Source: Conidiobolus incongruus B7586 (Eukaryota > Entomophthoromycota > Entomophthoromycetes > Entomophthorales > Conidiobolaceae). From it: a DNA stretch of 10,997 nt. This document shows, piece by piece, positions 1 to 7,736 of the stretch (position 1 is its first letter; every line of letters begins with the position of its first letter). The notes under the pieces are model-generated. The model made no database searches and was not told the DNA's origin. It was given only the letters and a program-made list of their open reading frames with translations. A program made the position numbers and the translations under genes. The stretch spans positions 1 through 10,997 of the forward strand of contig JNEM01000078.1 in NCBI GenBank assembly GCA_000697335.1, in the 5' to 3' direction.

Positions 1-16
1 TATATATATATATATG
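1..16. repeat. (TA)n microsatellite at window edge
   Basis: The window opens with an uninterrupted TA dinucleotide run that continues off the left edge, so its true length cannot be seen. It is a simple-sequence repeat in AT-rich spacer, and no function is implied. Confidence 0.8.
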
Positions 17-1760
17 ATTATATGTAGAAAAATTCTTAAATTACTTTGAATATAACAATAATTATTGATTGTTGAAATGTTTACATATTATTTACAAAAT
101 AATGATGAATTAAATTGGTAAACATATTTAAATAATTTAAAAAATTAAATGATTATATTTATGTTCTATTAAATTTAATATTTTTGATTCGTTTTTAAAG
201 AAAATATATGAATCATTCTAGACACTACTATATGCAATCAATATAGTTCTCTTAAAATGAAGTTGTTTAGGTTCTAGTATGGATTAAAATTATAAAATAC
301 CTTGAAAGAATTATGATTATTACATTAAATTTGAATATAAAATATGTCAATTAATGTTTTATTCAATTATGGTTTTGTTAGTGTCAAACTTCAAGCACTA
401 AAGATTTTAAAATAATATATATTACAAAATTGTTACTAATATTATTAAATTATCTATAAGCTAGATTTCAAGAATATTGTTTTAGTAATTTTTGAGCTAA
501 ATTATTATAGATAACAAATTGAATATCTTGAAAATATTAGTTTTCAATCTAACTATTATATATGCGATTTTACTCCATTTATTCACAGTTTAAGTGTTAT
601 AGTAATTCAATAGTTAAAATGATATCAACTTACAATAGAGGTAATATCAACTTTGCAAGTGTAACTGATTTTAACATCATAATCGTTAAAAATTACACAA
701 TATTTTCAACTAAGCCCATTTACTATACTCATTTTCTAAATTAATGATAGAAATTTTTTAATAATGTATCTAAATAAAAATACACAAGTATCGGTAATTA
801 TTATAGTATCCATGCATAATTTGATATAAATTAATATAAAATTTTTTAGTATTAACTAATGTAAGGTTTTATTAATAGTATAGTATCTTGATATTATTGA
901 TTATCATTCTATACTCTATTCATCATATTTGTCTAGGAGTTAAATTTAATTATTAAAATGTGATAATGAAAATATTTTGTGTTTGATGGAGATCTCTAAA
1001 TTTGTACAAGTTTAGTTGATTTATTTTAAAAAATGCGTTGATATCTTTAATGTTTTATTGCTACAATATTTTTTTATCAATTATGTCATTTAGCATACCT
1101 AGACTTTTGTAAAAATATTCATATTTAAAACAACTGGTAAAGTAAGAATAATGGTAAGGTAGCTAAATAAAACTATATTAAGCATAAATTAAGATCAGAT
1201 TTTTTTAAGTTTAACTGAATTTGACTAATGAAAATATACTTAAAACCATATTGTCAACAGATATAATCTCCTTATATCCTAATTAATTTTAATTCATTCA
1301 AGCCCATATCATTTAATTTTATCTTATTTGTTAAATTGATTAAATGTATATTTCATATTGTTAAATTATAAATTCCAATATTCCGTTTATATTACTAATT
1401 TAATATGATAATATTAAAATAAACCATGTTTTTATCTCCTTGTATAAACGGAGATATGTTCAAATGTAAAATAATGTAAAATTATAATTATAAAGAATAG
1501 CGGGTTGATTGATATATAATTTAATATTTAAGTATAATATCAACATGAACAGAATTAGTCAAGATATAACTCCAAATCGAATGAATATAATTTTGTACTA
1601 AAATTTAAAACATGAGTTTATTGAATTATCAAATTTAGAATGTGATTTTTCACAAATATAGTATTCTTCCGATCATATTTCTCCAAGTAAAAATAATTTA
1701 GTTAAATTTAGCTAAATGTTTGTTGATCTTTACACCTCGTCTATTCTTATATCTTTTTAA
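17..1760. other. AT-rich intergenic spacer, no supported gene
   Basis: No reading frame here looks coding. The longest plus-strand frame (562-744, 60 codons) is low-complexity, lacks a recognisable domain and has the same A/T-dominated composition as the surrounding spacer. The only structures noted are an AT-rich 10-bp inverted repeat (450-459 with 505-514) and a more G+C-containing one at 1383-1451. The right end presumably holds upstream regulatory DNA for the secreted-protein gene. Confidence 0.7.
1383..1451. repeat. Spaced inverted repeat CCGTTTATA / TATAAACGG
   Basis: The 9-bp arms CCGTTTATA (1383-1391) and TATAAACGG (1443-1451) are perfect inverted copies separated by 51 bp. The match extends a little outward with one extra base in one arm (ATATT against ATATCT). 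The CCG/CGG ends stand out in this AT-rich stretch. It could be a pair of binding sites upstream of the gene at 1833, the ends of a tiny decayed element, or chance. Confidence 0.4.
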
Positions 1761-1768
1761 TATATAAG
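1761..1768 (+). promoter_or_regulatory. Putative TATA box of the secreted-protein gene
   Basis: TATATAAG lies 65 bp before the ATG at 1833. That leaves room for a transcription start about 30 bp downstream and a short 5' leader. TA-rich strings are common in this spacer, so the support is position plus the fit to the TATAWAAG consensus. Confidence 0.4.
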
Positions 1769-1832
1769 CTCTGAAAAATATGATCAAGAAATACATTATT
1801 GTTTAATCTTTAATATCTTAATTTATTCAATC

Positions 1833-2561
1833 ATGAAATTGGCTACTCTTTCTGTAATCTTCTTCTCTCTCAAAGCTTACTACTGCTTGGATGTTCTCAA
1901 TTTGGTCAATGCTAAACGCATTCCCGTCAGTATCCTAAGCTCGGGTAACACTTCTGCTGATAACATTAACATCAGCAATATTCGTCAAACACACGGCACC
2001 GGCACTGATGACAACGGCGGCGGAAATCCATCTGATCCCACTGATGTTGGCGACGAAAACGAAGACCGTGGAGATGATGGTTATGGTGGAGGTCCTTGGG
2101 ATCCTATTGGTCCTATCATTCCCGGTGGAGGTGATCATCCAGGAAAACCTATAGATATTGGCATCTGTCTTTTACTTGGTCTTGTAGATTGTGATGACAA
2201 TGGCGGTGGTTATCCAGGTGACGGTACTGGTGTCGGTGACGAACACAATGATCGCGGCGATGACGGTGATGGTGGTAATGGAGGTGATGATTGGTATGAC
2301 AATGGTAATGATGGCGGAAGTGGTGGAGATGACTGGTATGACCATGGAAATGACGAAGGAGATGGCGGATATCACCATGGTGGCGATTATGACCATGGAA
2401 ATCATGGCGTCTATAATGACTCTTATGAAAATGGCGGAGGTAGTTACAACTCTGGTAACCATGGCTATCATGTTGATTCACATGGTGACCACGGTAGCAA
2501 AGGCTATGATCATAGTCCCTACGCTGGAGGATACTCTGACTATGGTCGTAAAGGCTATTAA
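1833..2561 (+). CDS. Secreted Gly/Asp/His-rich repeat protein, family unknown
   Basis: I do not recognise a family for this 242-residue product. Residues 1-27 read as a signal peptide: Lys2, then a mostly hydrophobic stretch. A V-N-A cleavage context at 25-27 is followed by Lys28-Arg29, a possible Kex2 site. The rest has the composition of a secreted structural or wall-associated protein: 57 Gly and 38 Asp overall, and 13 His, ten of them in residues 171-227. Residues 59-86 and 121-148 are a diverged duplication (21 of 28 identical). Residues 148-161 and 162-175 are a 14-residue tandem repeat containing DDWYD. A short hydrophobic island (ICLLLGLV, 111-118) with Cys112 and Cys120 interrupts the Gly-rich sequence and may instead belong to a small in-frame intron. 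The coding frame is clearly richer in G+C than its flanks, begins at the first ATG after the TATA box, and is followed by AATAAA. Other frames across this stretch are shadows. Secretion is inferred; function is unknown. Confidence 0.8.
   Translation: MKLATLSVIFFSLKAYYCLDVLNLVNAKRIPVSILSSGNTSADNINISNIRQTHGTGTDDNGGGNPSDPTDVGDENEDRGDDGYGGGPWDPIGPIIPGGGDHPGKPIDIGICLLLGLVDCDDNGGGYPGDGTGVGDEHNDRGDDGDGGNGGDDWYDNGNDGGSGGDDWYDHGNDEGDGGYHHGGDYDHGNHGVYNDSYENGGGSYNSGNHGYHVDSHGDHGSKGYDHSPYAGGYSDYGRKGY
2007..2276 (+). repeat. Diverged internal duplication (2 x 84 bp, 186-bp period)
   Basis: Copy A spans 2007-2090 (residues 59-86) and copy B 2193-2276 (residues 121-148). Both begin DDNGGG and share VGDE and DRGDDG, with 21 of 28 residues identical. 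Many of the DNA differences fall at third codon positions, which suggests an old duplication kept at the protein level. The 102 bp between the copies encode the proline-containing and hydrophobic part. Confidence 0.8.
2274..2357 (+). repeat. 42-bp tandem repeat (14-residue DDWYD unit)
   Basis: Two adjacent 42-bp units (2274-2315 and 2316-2357) encode G-x-G-G-D-D-W-Y-D-x-G-N-D followed by G or E. Eleven of 14 positions are identical between the units, and both keep the Trp-Tyr pair between acidic residues. The first unit abuts copy B of the larger duplication. Confidence 0.75.
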
Positions 2562-2620
2562 TTTTTATCATATTGACTTTATTTAATTTGATTCTTTATT
2601 ACATTGAGAATGAAATATTT

Positions 2621-2626
2621 AATAAA
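2621..2626 (+). terminator. Putative polyadenylation signal AATAAA
   Basis: A perfect AATAAA lies 60 bp after the stop codon of the secreted-protein gene, a usual distance for a short fungal 3' UTR. AT-rich spacer produces such hexamers by chance, so the support is mainly positional. Confidence 0.4.
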
Positions 2627-2906
2627 CCAGTTAGATTATATCATTTGAATATCACCAACAGTATTCATATTAAGAAATTTATTTTTTTTGTATTTAATGA
2701 TAATAATTTATGAAATTTCATATTCCATGTTATAAGAAAAATTATTACTCTAATTACCTATTTATAAACTGAATGCATTTATTTTATTCAATTTAATGAA
2801 AAATAAGCGATTATAATTAAAGACATAATTTTTGGTAATTTTGGAGATTTTTTACTTGAAAAAATTATTCACATTTTTTTATTTACATGTTACTTAGATT
2901 GAATAT

Positions 2907-3024
2907 AAGACCCAACCTTTGTTTCCTTATATTATGCTGTAAATGGGAATTGGGATCGAACCTTAATAGCTGAAACTAAAAAATTAAGATAATGACGCAA
3001 CAGTTTGCTTAATAAGTTGGTCTT
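2907..3024 (-). repeat. tRNA-like element with terminal inverted repeat; candidate SINE or decayed tRNA
   Basis: On the minus strand, 2962-2952 reads GGTTCGATCCC, an exact fit to the RNA polymerase III B-box consensus GGTTCGANNCC. About 49 bases upstream (3011-3001) is TAAGCAAACTG, a degenerate A-box with one extra base; this spacing is close to that of tRNA genes. Between them, GCGTCATTATCTTAAT resembles the anticodon arm of an elongator tRNA-Met (GCGTCAGTCTCATAAT). The ends form an inverted repeat, GACCCAAC (2909-2916) with GTTGGTC (3016-3022), pairing like a 7-bp acceptor stem with one bulged base. About 35 extra bases lie between the T-loop match and the acceptor-like end, and the T-stem pairs poorly. 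A working tRNA is therefore unlikely; a tRNA-derived SINE or a decayed tRNA fits better. No clear target-site duplication was seen. Confidence 0.4.
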
Positions 3025-3271
3025 TTAATTTATGAGAATAACACAATATTTATTTTAATTCATACATTGACAATTACATATCATGAAAATCTATCTAATT
3101 TTATAGAAATTTCAAAATTAACCATAAATATACTATCACAAGTGTTAGTAATATCAATTGTATCAAAAAATCAGAAAAATTTCAACAAAATTATTAATGA
3201 TATTATTTAAATATGTCAATCTCACTTCAAATATACAATTAATCTTAATAAGTTATGATTAAATAGTAATT

Positions 3272-3277
3272 TTTATT
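3272..3277 (-). terminator. Possible polyadenylation signal of the RasGEF gene
   Basis: The first clear minus-strand AATAAA after the RasGEF stop (3443) is here, about 165 bp downstream. Variant signals closer to the stop are equally possible in such AT-rich DNA. Confidence 0.25.
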
Positions 3278-3442
3278 GATAGCTTTAATAAATAATTGAA
3301 ATAATTAAATTTCAAATTAATTAGTCCAGTAAAGCTTAATAATATAATAATAATGTTGGTAGATTCATTGTCAATTGAATAATTTTAAAGAATGGATATG
3401 TAAATTAATAGAAATGATGGTAATTGAGCAGTCTAAAAATGA

Positions 3443-6400
3443 TTAAACGAGCATACCAGTCTCACTTAAAAAGTTATCCATGGAAAATGTACCACTCTTA
3501 ACTTTAAGATGTGCGAGCTTGGGGTCGAAATCTTTAAGAGTAGTATACATTGGATTAATAATTTCTCCTTTTGACATCAATGTATGAAGATAATCTTGGA
3601 ATGGTTTGTAGAATTTGAAATTAAGACTAGCTTGATCTTTTTGTAATCGTCTCATTTCTTTAATTACTACTGCAACCTTCTTTTGTTTGTCAAAATTAAT
3701 TAACTCTGGGTTGTCAGGTAAGTAATTGGGATTGATTTCCTCGATAAATTTGAGATCACTGAGGAATACTCCAAGGAAAGGAATGCAAGGGCGTGTTGTC
3801 TGACCTAATATTTCGCGGTATTTGGCAAAGTTAAGATGGGGATCCATGGTGCGGGTAAGGCGCACTGCGATTTCACGGGTCTCAGAGTCTACAAGAGCCC
3901 ACATGGGTGCGAGATCATGGGCTGGGATTGCGTTGAATCCAGCCAAAACTGACATGAGGCCGTTAAAATTGTTCAGAACACGTAAATGAGAACTAAGTTG
4001 TACAAAAAATCTGATAATAGCAGCTTTGCGATTATTATTTTTGGAGTCGGTAATGGATTTGGTAACCCAACTGGAAATACTGTTAGAAATATACATCAAG
4101 GCTTGGATGTGGAAGTTTATCGAGCTAAGTGGCTTCTCCCATTCAATATTTATAAGTTGGCGAGGATCAATATTCTTAAAATGGAAACTTTCGAGCATAG
4201 TCAATTGATGTGCAAACTCAACTGGATGGAGCTCATGAATATCTAATTTCAAACGCTTGACTTTAGTACCCCATGGTTTATAGAAGAAGGTGGATTCATC
4301 ATTGGGTTTTTTTGTGCGACGCTTTAGTAGGGTAATGAAATTGCGTCCTTGTTCTGGTACTACTTTGATCATCACTGTATTAGCAAATTCTTCAAGGCGC
4401 TCTATCGCTTCAAGTTCGTCATCATGGAAATGGGAATCGAGCCAAATCCACAATACTTCCATAATTCTTTGACGGATAGGTCCAAGGCGATTCTTGACAT
4501 AGTCCATTCTCATGTGAGGATGGATCTCACTGGGCGATTCATCTGTGAATCGTTTGATTAACAATTCAAAAAAATTATCAGTGGTAGTGAATGCTCTGTA
4601 AGTAAGTAAGAAGGTTTCAATAAACTCTTGGCTGGGATTCTGGAAAGGGGTTAAGTACTCGATAAGACGAGGGAGTGTAGCTCCCAAGACAGCCTCGTCA
4701 TCCAAAACCATATCCGCTTCCCTATAATCCTTCTTGTAAAACCAAGGCTCTTGTTGAATGAAAGCTCCAATGCGATTTGATAGATTGAATTGGTGCTGAC
4801 TACAATGTTGGTCGCAGTTAAATACAGTTAGAAGAGCTGGAGAATTAAGATAGTTCGCAACAGATAAATGCTTAGTTGATCTATTGCTACTTCGCTTGCT
4901 ACTGCGCTTACTAGAACGATCAATTTCAAAACTCTTTTTTGGAACAGGAGGTGCAGGAAGGGGAATTGTGGGCGGGAGAGGAAGTGGAATATCTGGGGGA
5001 GCTGGAACTACATCACCAGATTGCGGTGCAAAGTCTGGACTGGCTGGAATTGGTGGCAATACGGATCTATTCAATGAATTCGAAGATTGAGTGTGACGAA
5101 GATTTTCTAGACTTTCAGTAGAGGGTTTAGATCTGAGAGGATTTTTAGGTGGAATTTTGAGAGATGGAGCAGATGATAAATCGCTAGAGTTAGATTCAAA
5201 ATTAGTTGATAGACGAGGTGTATCTGATGATTTTGAATTTGCTCGACGCAAAGTAACTAATGTAGATCGCGATGGTACAGTGTTCAATAAACGACATAAT
5301 TCCTGAAATGGACATGGTGCTTGAGTGCTTGGAGTTGCCGTGCTTTGGGATGAGAAGCAAGATACTTTAACCATCTCAATTTCATTATGCATCTGTAGAA
5401 AATCATGTATTGCTTGTTCATTAATGATTAATTTAGAGAGGATAGCAAGTTTCAATAATTCAGAGTGCACTTCGCGACATAACTTTCTAATTGGTAAAAA
5501 TTTACTAAAGTCCAATAATGGTGAAATAGATTGGAGATGGATAACTAGTTGGGCAGTTTTCCAGTATACACTAGCCAAAATTGAGTCATATTTTTCAGAT
5601 AATGAAGTGTTAGAAGTTGAAACACTTATGCTACCGACAACAGTAAGTACCTCTCCAGAGTGATTAAGTAAGGAGGTAATATAGCTAATAATCTGTTCAT
5701 TAATAGGAACAGATTGGTCAACAAAGCTTTCATCGTTGGTTGGTGCAAAACTGGCTGGATTGATTCCTTGGATCTTTGAAACATCAGAAGAGATAATCAA
5801 AATAAGCTGATTCAGTCTGTTGCACAAATCACTTGGACAGTTATCTAACTCTTTGGTATCTTTGGAGCCGCGTCTCAAGCTGACATTGCCAAACGATGAG
5901 GCGATAGGAGAGGGGATTGTATTAAGAGTTCGACAGCGGATGTTAGCCATCTGGCATTTAGACACGAATGATCGACACATATTCAAAACCTGTTGAATAT
6001 GTGACTTTAATCGATCTTTGAAGTCAGGTAAAGGCCATACATTAATTGAGTTGAGTAATAATAAAACAATCTTTCCGAGGAGATCAACCAATTGTTTATA
6101 TATATCTTTTAATTCTGGGTGACTAATGAAGAGTGAAGAATTGATATTGGTAATACCAGTGCCTTCAAATAGCTTTTGAATAGATTTGATAACTTCTCCT
6201 GCATTTGGTAGATATTCTAATTGATTCCCATCATCAATTGATGACTGAAGCTTATTAATAGAAAGAATAACTTCAGTTGAGAGATTGACCCAAGAAAGAT
6301 CGGATTGAACTTCCAAGCTATCCAAATTAGCACCAACAGCCGAAGGACGGCGATATTGGCGCGGTATTGCGATAGGATCATAGGTGGCAATTGTTTCACT

Positions 6401-7580
6401 ATCAGCTGAAGAAATAGAAGCAATGGAATCAACTGAGTTTCTGCGGGAAAAAGTTTCAGAATCCTAAAAAATTATTTAGCCAATAAAGAGAGATCATAAT
6501 GCTACAATATATACCTTATCTTCATTTACTTTGTAAGCCAAATTAACATCAGATAAATTACCTAGCCAACTATCTGGGAATATATAAGTGGATTCATCAG
6601 TGATCAATTGCAAATAATATGTTAAAGTTTCACTGGATTCATTAGAAGATAGTGAGGAAGTTGATGAAGTGGAAGAGGTGGAAGATGTGGAGAGAGATTG
6701 TATCGGTAATGACAGAGATTGTTTGATCCAATAATCAGGTAATGGTTTATCATTTTGCAAAAGCTAAACGATAATCGAATTTTTTAATATGCTGAAGTAA
6801 AGCTCTCAATACGTCTATATACCTTTTCTGGGATAATTTCTGATTTAATTTTTGGAAATAACTCAACTATCCATTCATTTTCTAACAAACCTTTAGCACC
6901 ACCTCCAGAGGCTAATGCTTCTTTGAGTTCATTAATATAAGACATATCAATAGAAAAATTAAGTGAAGCAGATTCAGCTTCAGGAGGAGTGTCTGAAAAA
7001 TTTGAATGTTTCCGCTTAGAAATAATAGATTGCTCATATGTACTTTTTTTGGATGTCATAATCATTGGGTTACCAATTTCTAAAGGGGGAGTCTAAAATT
7101 TGTCAGATCAAATATTTGGAATTTCGACCAAAGAGTGATTACCTTCAAAGGTGGTGTGGTGACATAGCTTTCAGTTTCGTTCTCAAGTTTTGATACAAAT
7201 TTACCTGGAAAAAATCCCTTTGTTGGCTCTATATCAAATGGAAGCCCCATAGGCTGACCTGGAGCAACGGTGAAGTTGTCCGGATCAAATGAATTCACTA
7301 AATGACCTTCCCACCACCCACTCGGAAGTTTATTTGTTACTTTGATATGGTCGCCCTGTTTAAAACTAAGCAGAGTAGGATCATCTGTGAGGTGATCACA
7401 TATGGCAATGTAAATGCAGAGATCAGTTTGAGGAAGAGTGGAGCTTGAGTAATTAGAAGCGAAGGTGTGGTTGGGAAGAGTTGCAGAGAGAGGAGTGGTT
7501 GGAGTAGAAGGAACAGGTGAAGTAGTTGAAGGTGATTTAGGTTTGTTAAATAGAGAATTATTCAGGAACAACGGTTTCAT
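3443..7580 (-). CDS. CDC25: Cdc25-like Ras guanine nucleotide exchange factor (4 exons)
   Basis: This protein exchanges GDP for GTP on Ras at membranes, switching on adenylate cyclase/PKA or MAPK signalling in fungi. Exons run 7580-7143, 7092-6823, 6763-6515 and 6463-3443; every junction is phase 0 and the spliced product has 1325 residues, near the size of known fungal Cdc25 proteins (about 900-1600). Domains in order: divergent SH3 (about 55-134), WW-like segment (about 244-300), a long partly helical and Ser-rich middle, a proline-rich stretch (789-829), a basic Ser-rich run (835-851), RasGEF-N (about 904-1015) and catalytic RasGEF (about 1058-1290). The hallmark segments LNNFNGLMSVLAGFNA and PCIPFLGVFLSDLKFIEE are intact. 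Start: the first ATG in frame is at 7580, with an in-frame TGA at 7589-7587 just upstream. The last exon alone is open from its acceptor, so a start inside it is not needed. Three RRxS motifs hint at PKA feedback. The domain assignment is firm; orthology to CDC25/ste6 is inferred from domain order. Confidence 0.93.
3551..4249 (-). other. Catalytic RasGEF (Cdc25 homology) domain (residues about 1058-1290)
   Basis: The conserved blocks appear in order: LDIHELHPVEFAHQLTMLES, then SHLRVLNNFNGLMSVLAGFN, then TTRPCIPFLGVFLSDLKFIE, whose last part belongs to the helical hairpin that opens the Ras nucleotide site. In the hairpin the usual E-[DE]-G-N-P reads E-E-I-N-P, with Ile replacing Gly; the acidic residues and the Asn are kept. 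Nothing essential appears to be missing, so activity is expected. Confidence 0.93.
4376..4711 (-). other. RasGEF-N domain (residues about 904-1015)
   Basis: The stretch starts AVLGATLPRLIEYLTP, followed by EFIETFLLTYRAFTTTDNFF, the typical opening of the RasGEF N-terminal (LTE/REM) helical module. It continues through IMEVLWIWLDSHFHD. In this family the module packs on and supports the catalytic domain. Confidence 0.9.
4934..5056 (-). other. Proline-rich segment with class II SH3 ligand motif (residues 789-829)
   Basis: A run of PxxP motifs (PAPPDIPLPLPPTIPLPAPP) ends in APPVPKK (823-829), which fits the class II SH3 consensus of hydrophobic-P-x-hydrophobic-P-x-K/R. The basic Ser-rich run RSSKRSSKRSSNRS follows at 835-848. 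The segment joins the regulatory half to the RasGEF-N domain and is probably disordered. Confidence 0.7.
6464..6514 (-). other. Intron 3 of the RasGEF gene (51 bp)
   Basis: Donor AAG|GTATAT, a branch-like GGCTAAAT, acceptor TTTTTTAG|GAT, phase 0. It joins ...KVNEDK to DSETFSRRNS. All three donors follow AAG and begin GTA, and the intron sizes agree within 9 bp. Confidence 0.85.
6575..6742 (-). other. Degenerate WW-like segment with Ser/Thr insertion (residues about 244-300)
   Basis: LPDYWIKQ (244-251) matches the start of a WW domain (LPxxW). Then, after a Ser/Thr-rich run, TYYLQLITDESTYIFP (284-299) matches its second half, YYxxxTxESTWxxP, with Tyr in place of the second Trp. The Ser/Thr run (about 256-280) would sit in the first loop. 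It comes from imperfect triplet repeats in the DNA. The fit is by eye, so a diverged or lost WW fold is likely. Confidence 0.4.
6764..6822 (-). other. Intron 2 of the RasGEF gene (59 bp)
   Basis: Donor AAG|GTATAT, acceptor TTTAG|CTT, phase 0. It joins ...SEIIPEK to LLQNDKPLPDYW. The unspliced frame stops about 14 codons into the intron. Confidence 0.85.
7093..7142 (-). other. Intron 1 of the RasGEF gene (50 bp)
   Basis: Donor AAG|GTAATC, branch-like CTGAC, acceptor TTTTAG|ACT, phase 0. Splicing joins ...TTPPLK to TPPLEIGNP. Reading through instead adds 20 codons and then a stop. A second TTTAG lies 13 bases further on but would shift the frame. Confidence 0.85.
7179..7418 (-). other. Divergent SH3 domain (residues about 55-134)
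   Basis: The order of SH3 landmarks is kept: an ALYDY-like strand (AICDH, 59-63), LLSFKQGDHI, the SGWWEG tryptophan pair (W89-W90) and a GFFPGKFV ending (122-129) in place of the usual GxFPSNYV. The ligand-contacting tyrosines are replaced (AICDH for ALYDY, F for the late Tyr). A loop of roughly 28 residues, much longer than the usual few, separates WWEG from GFFP. No in-frame intron explains this loop. Fungal Cdc25 proteins commonly have an N-terminal SH3. Confidence 0.75.
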
Positions 7581-7728
7581 CACTGCTCAATGAATATTTT
7601 ATTTGTGAATTTGATTAAATGGAACAATGGAATTTTAAGTGCTCTTTGATGAATGCAAATATAGGATAATGAGTTTATTTTAACTATTCCAACTATTCAA
7701 ACCTTGTTAATGAAGAGCAGACGATAGG

Positions 7729-7736
7729 TATTTATA
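7729..7736 (-). promoter_or_regulatory. Putative TATA box of the RasGEF gene
   Basis: The minus strand reads TATAAATA about 150 bp before the ATG at 7580, with a CCAAT (7745-7741) just upstream of it. The leader between them holds a small direct repeat (two copies of GAATAGTT, 7698-7691 and 7689-7682). The prediction rests on motif fit and position only. Confidence 0.4.

Larger units (their letters stand above)
2562..3442. other. Spacer between two converging genes
   Basis: This 881-bp AT-rich gap should carry the 3' UTRs of both flanking genes, which point toward each other. No open frame of note is present. Its one distinct part is the tRNA-like element at 2907-3024. Confidence 0.7.

Noticed and set aside
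450-514. 10-bp inverted repeat TTATCTATAA / TTATAGATAA
   Set aside because: The arms are almost pure A/T with a 45-base gap and nothing else to support them.
562-744. 60-codon plus-strand frame in the left spacer
   Set aside because: Its composition equals the spacer, it shows no domain or codon bias, and its length is expected by chance.
2268-2340. Two GGxGxDxhx matches (GGNGGDDWY, GGSGGDDWY) resembling RTX calcium-binding nonapeptides
   Set aside because: The units repeat every 14 residues rather than 9, only two occur, and the protein is rich in Gly and Asp throughout. Composition explains the match.
2149-2571. Minus-strand His-rich frame of 140 codons across the secreted-protein gene
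   Set aside because: It is the antisense shadow of the Gly/Asp-rich codons (GGN, GAY and CAY read as runs of His, Arg and Ser on the other strand). The plus frame has the signal peptide, organised repeats and promoter context.
2191-2586. Plus-strand Met-rich frame of 131 codons
   Set aside because: It is a +1 shadow of the repeat region; the many ATG codons come from GATGG-type strings. It has no start context or domain.
3443-6325. Treating the RasGEF as a single-exon 960-residue protein
   Set aside because: That start would be a TTG. The frame is open back to a clear acceptor at 6464, and three phase-0 introns link it to SH3-coding exons.
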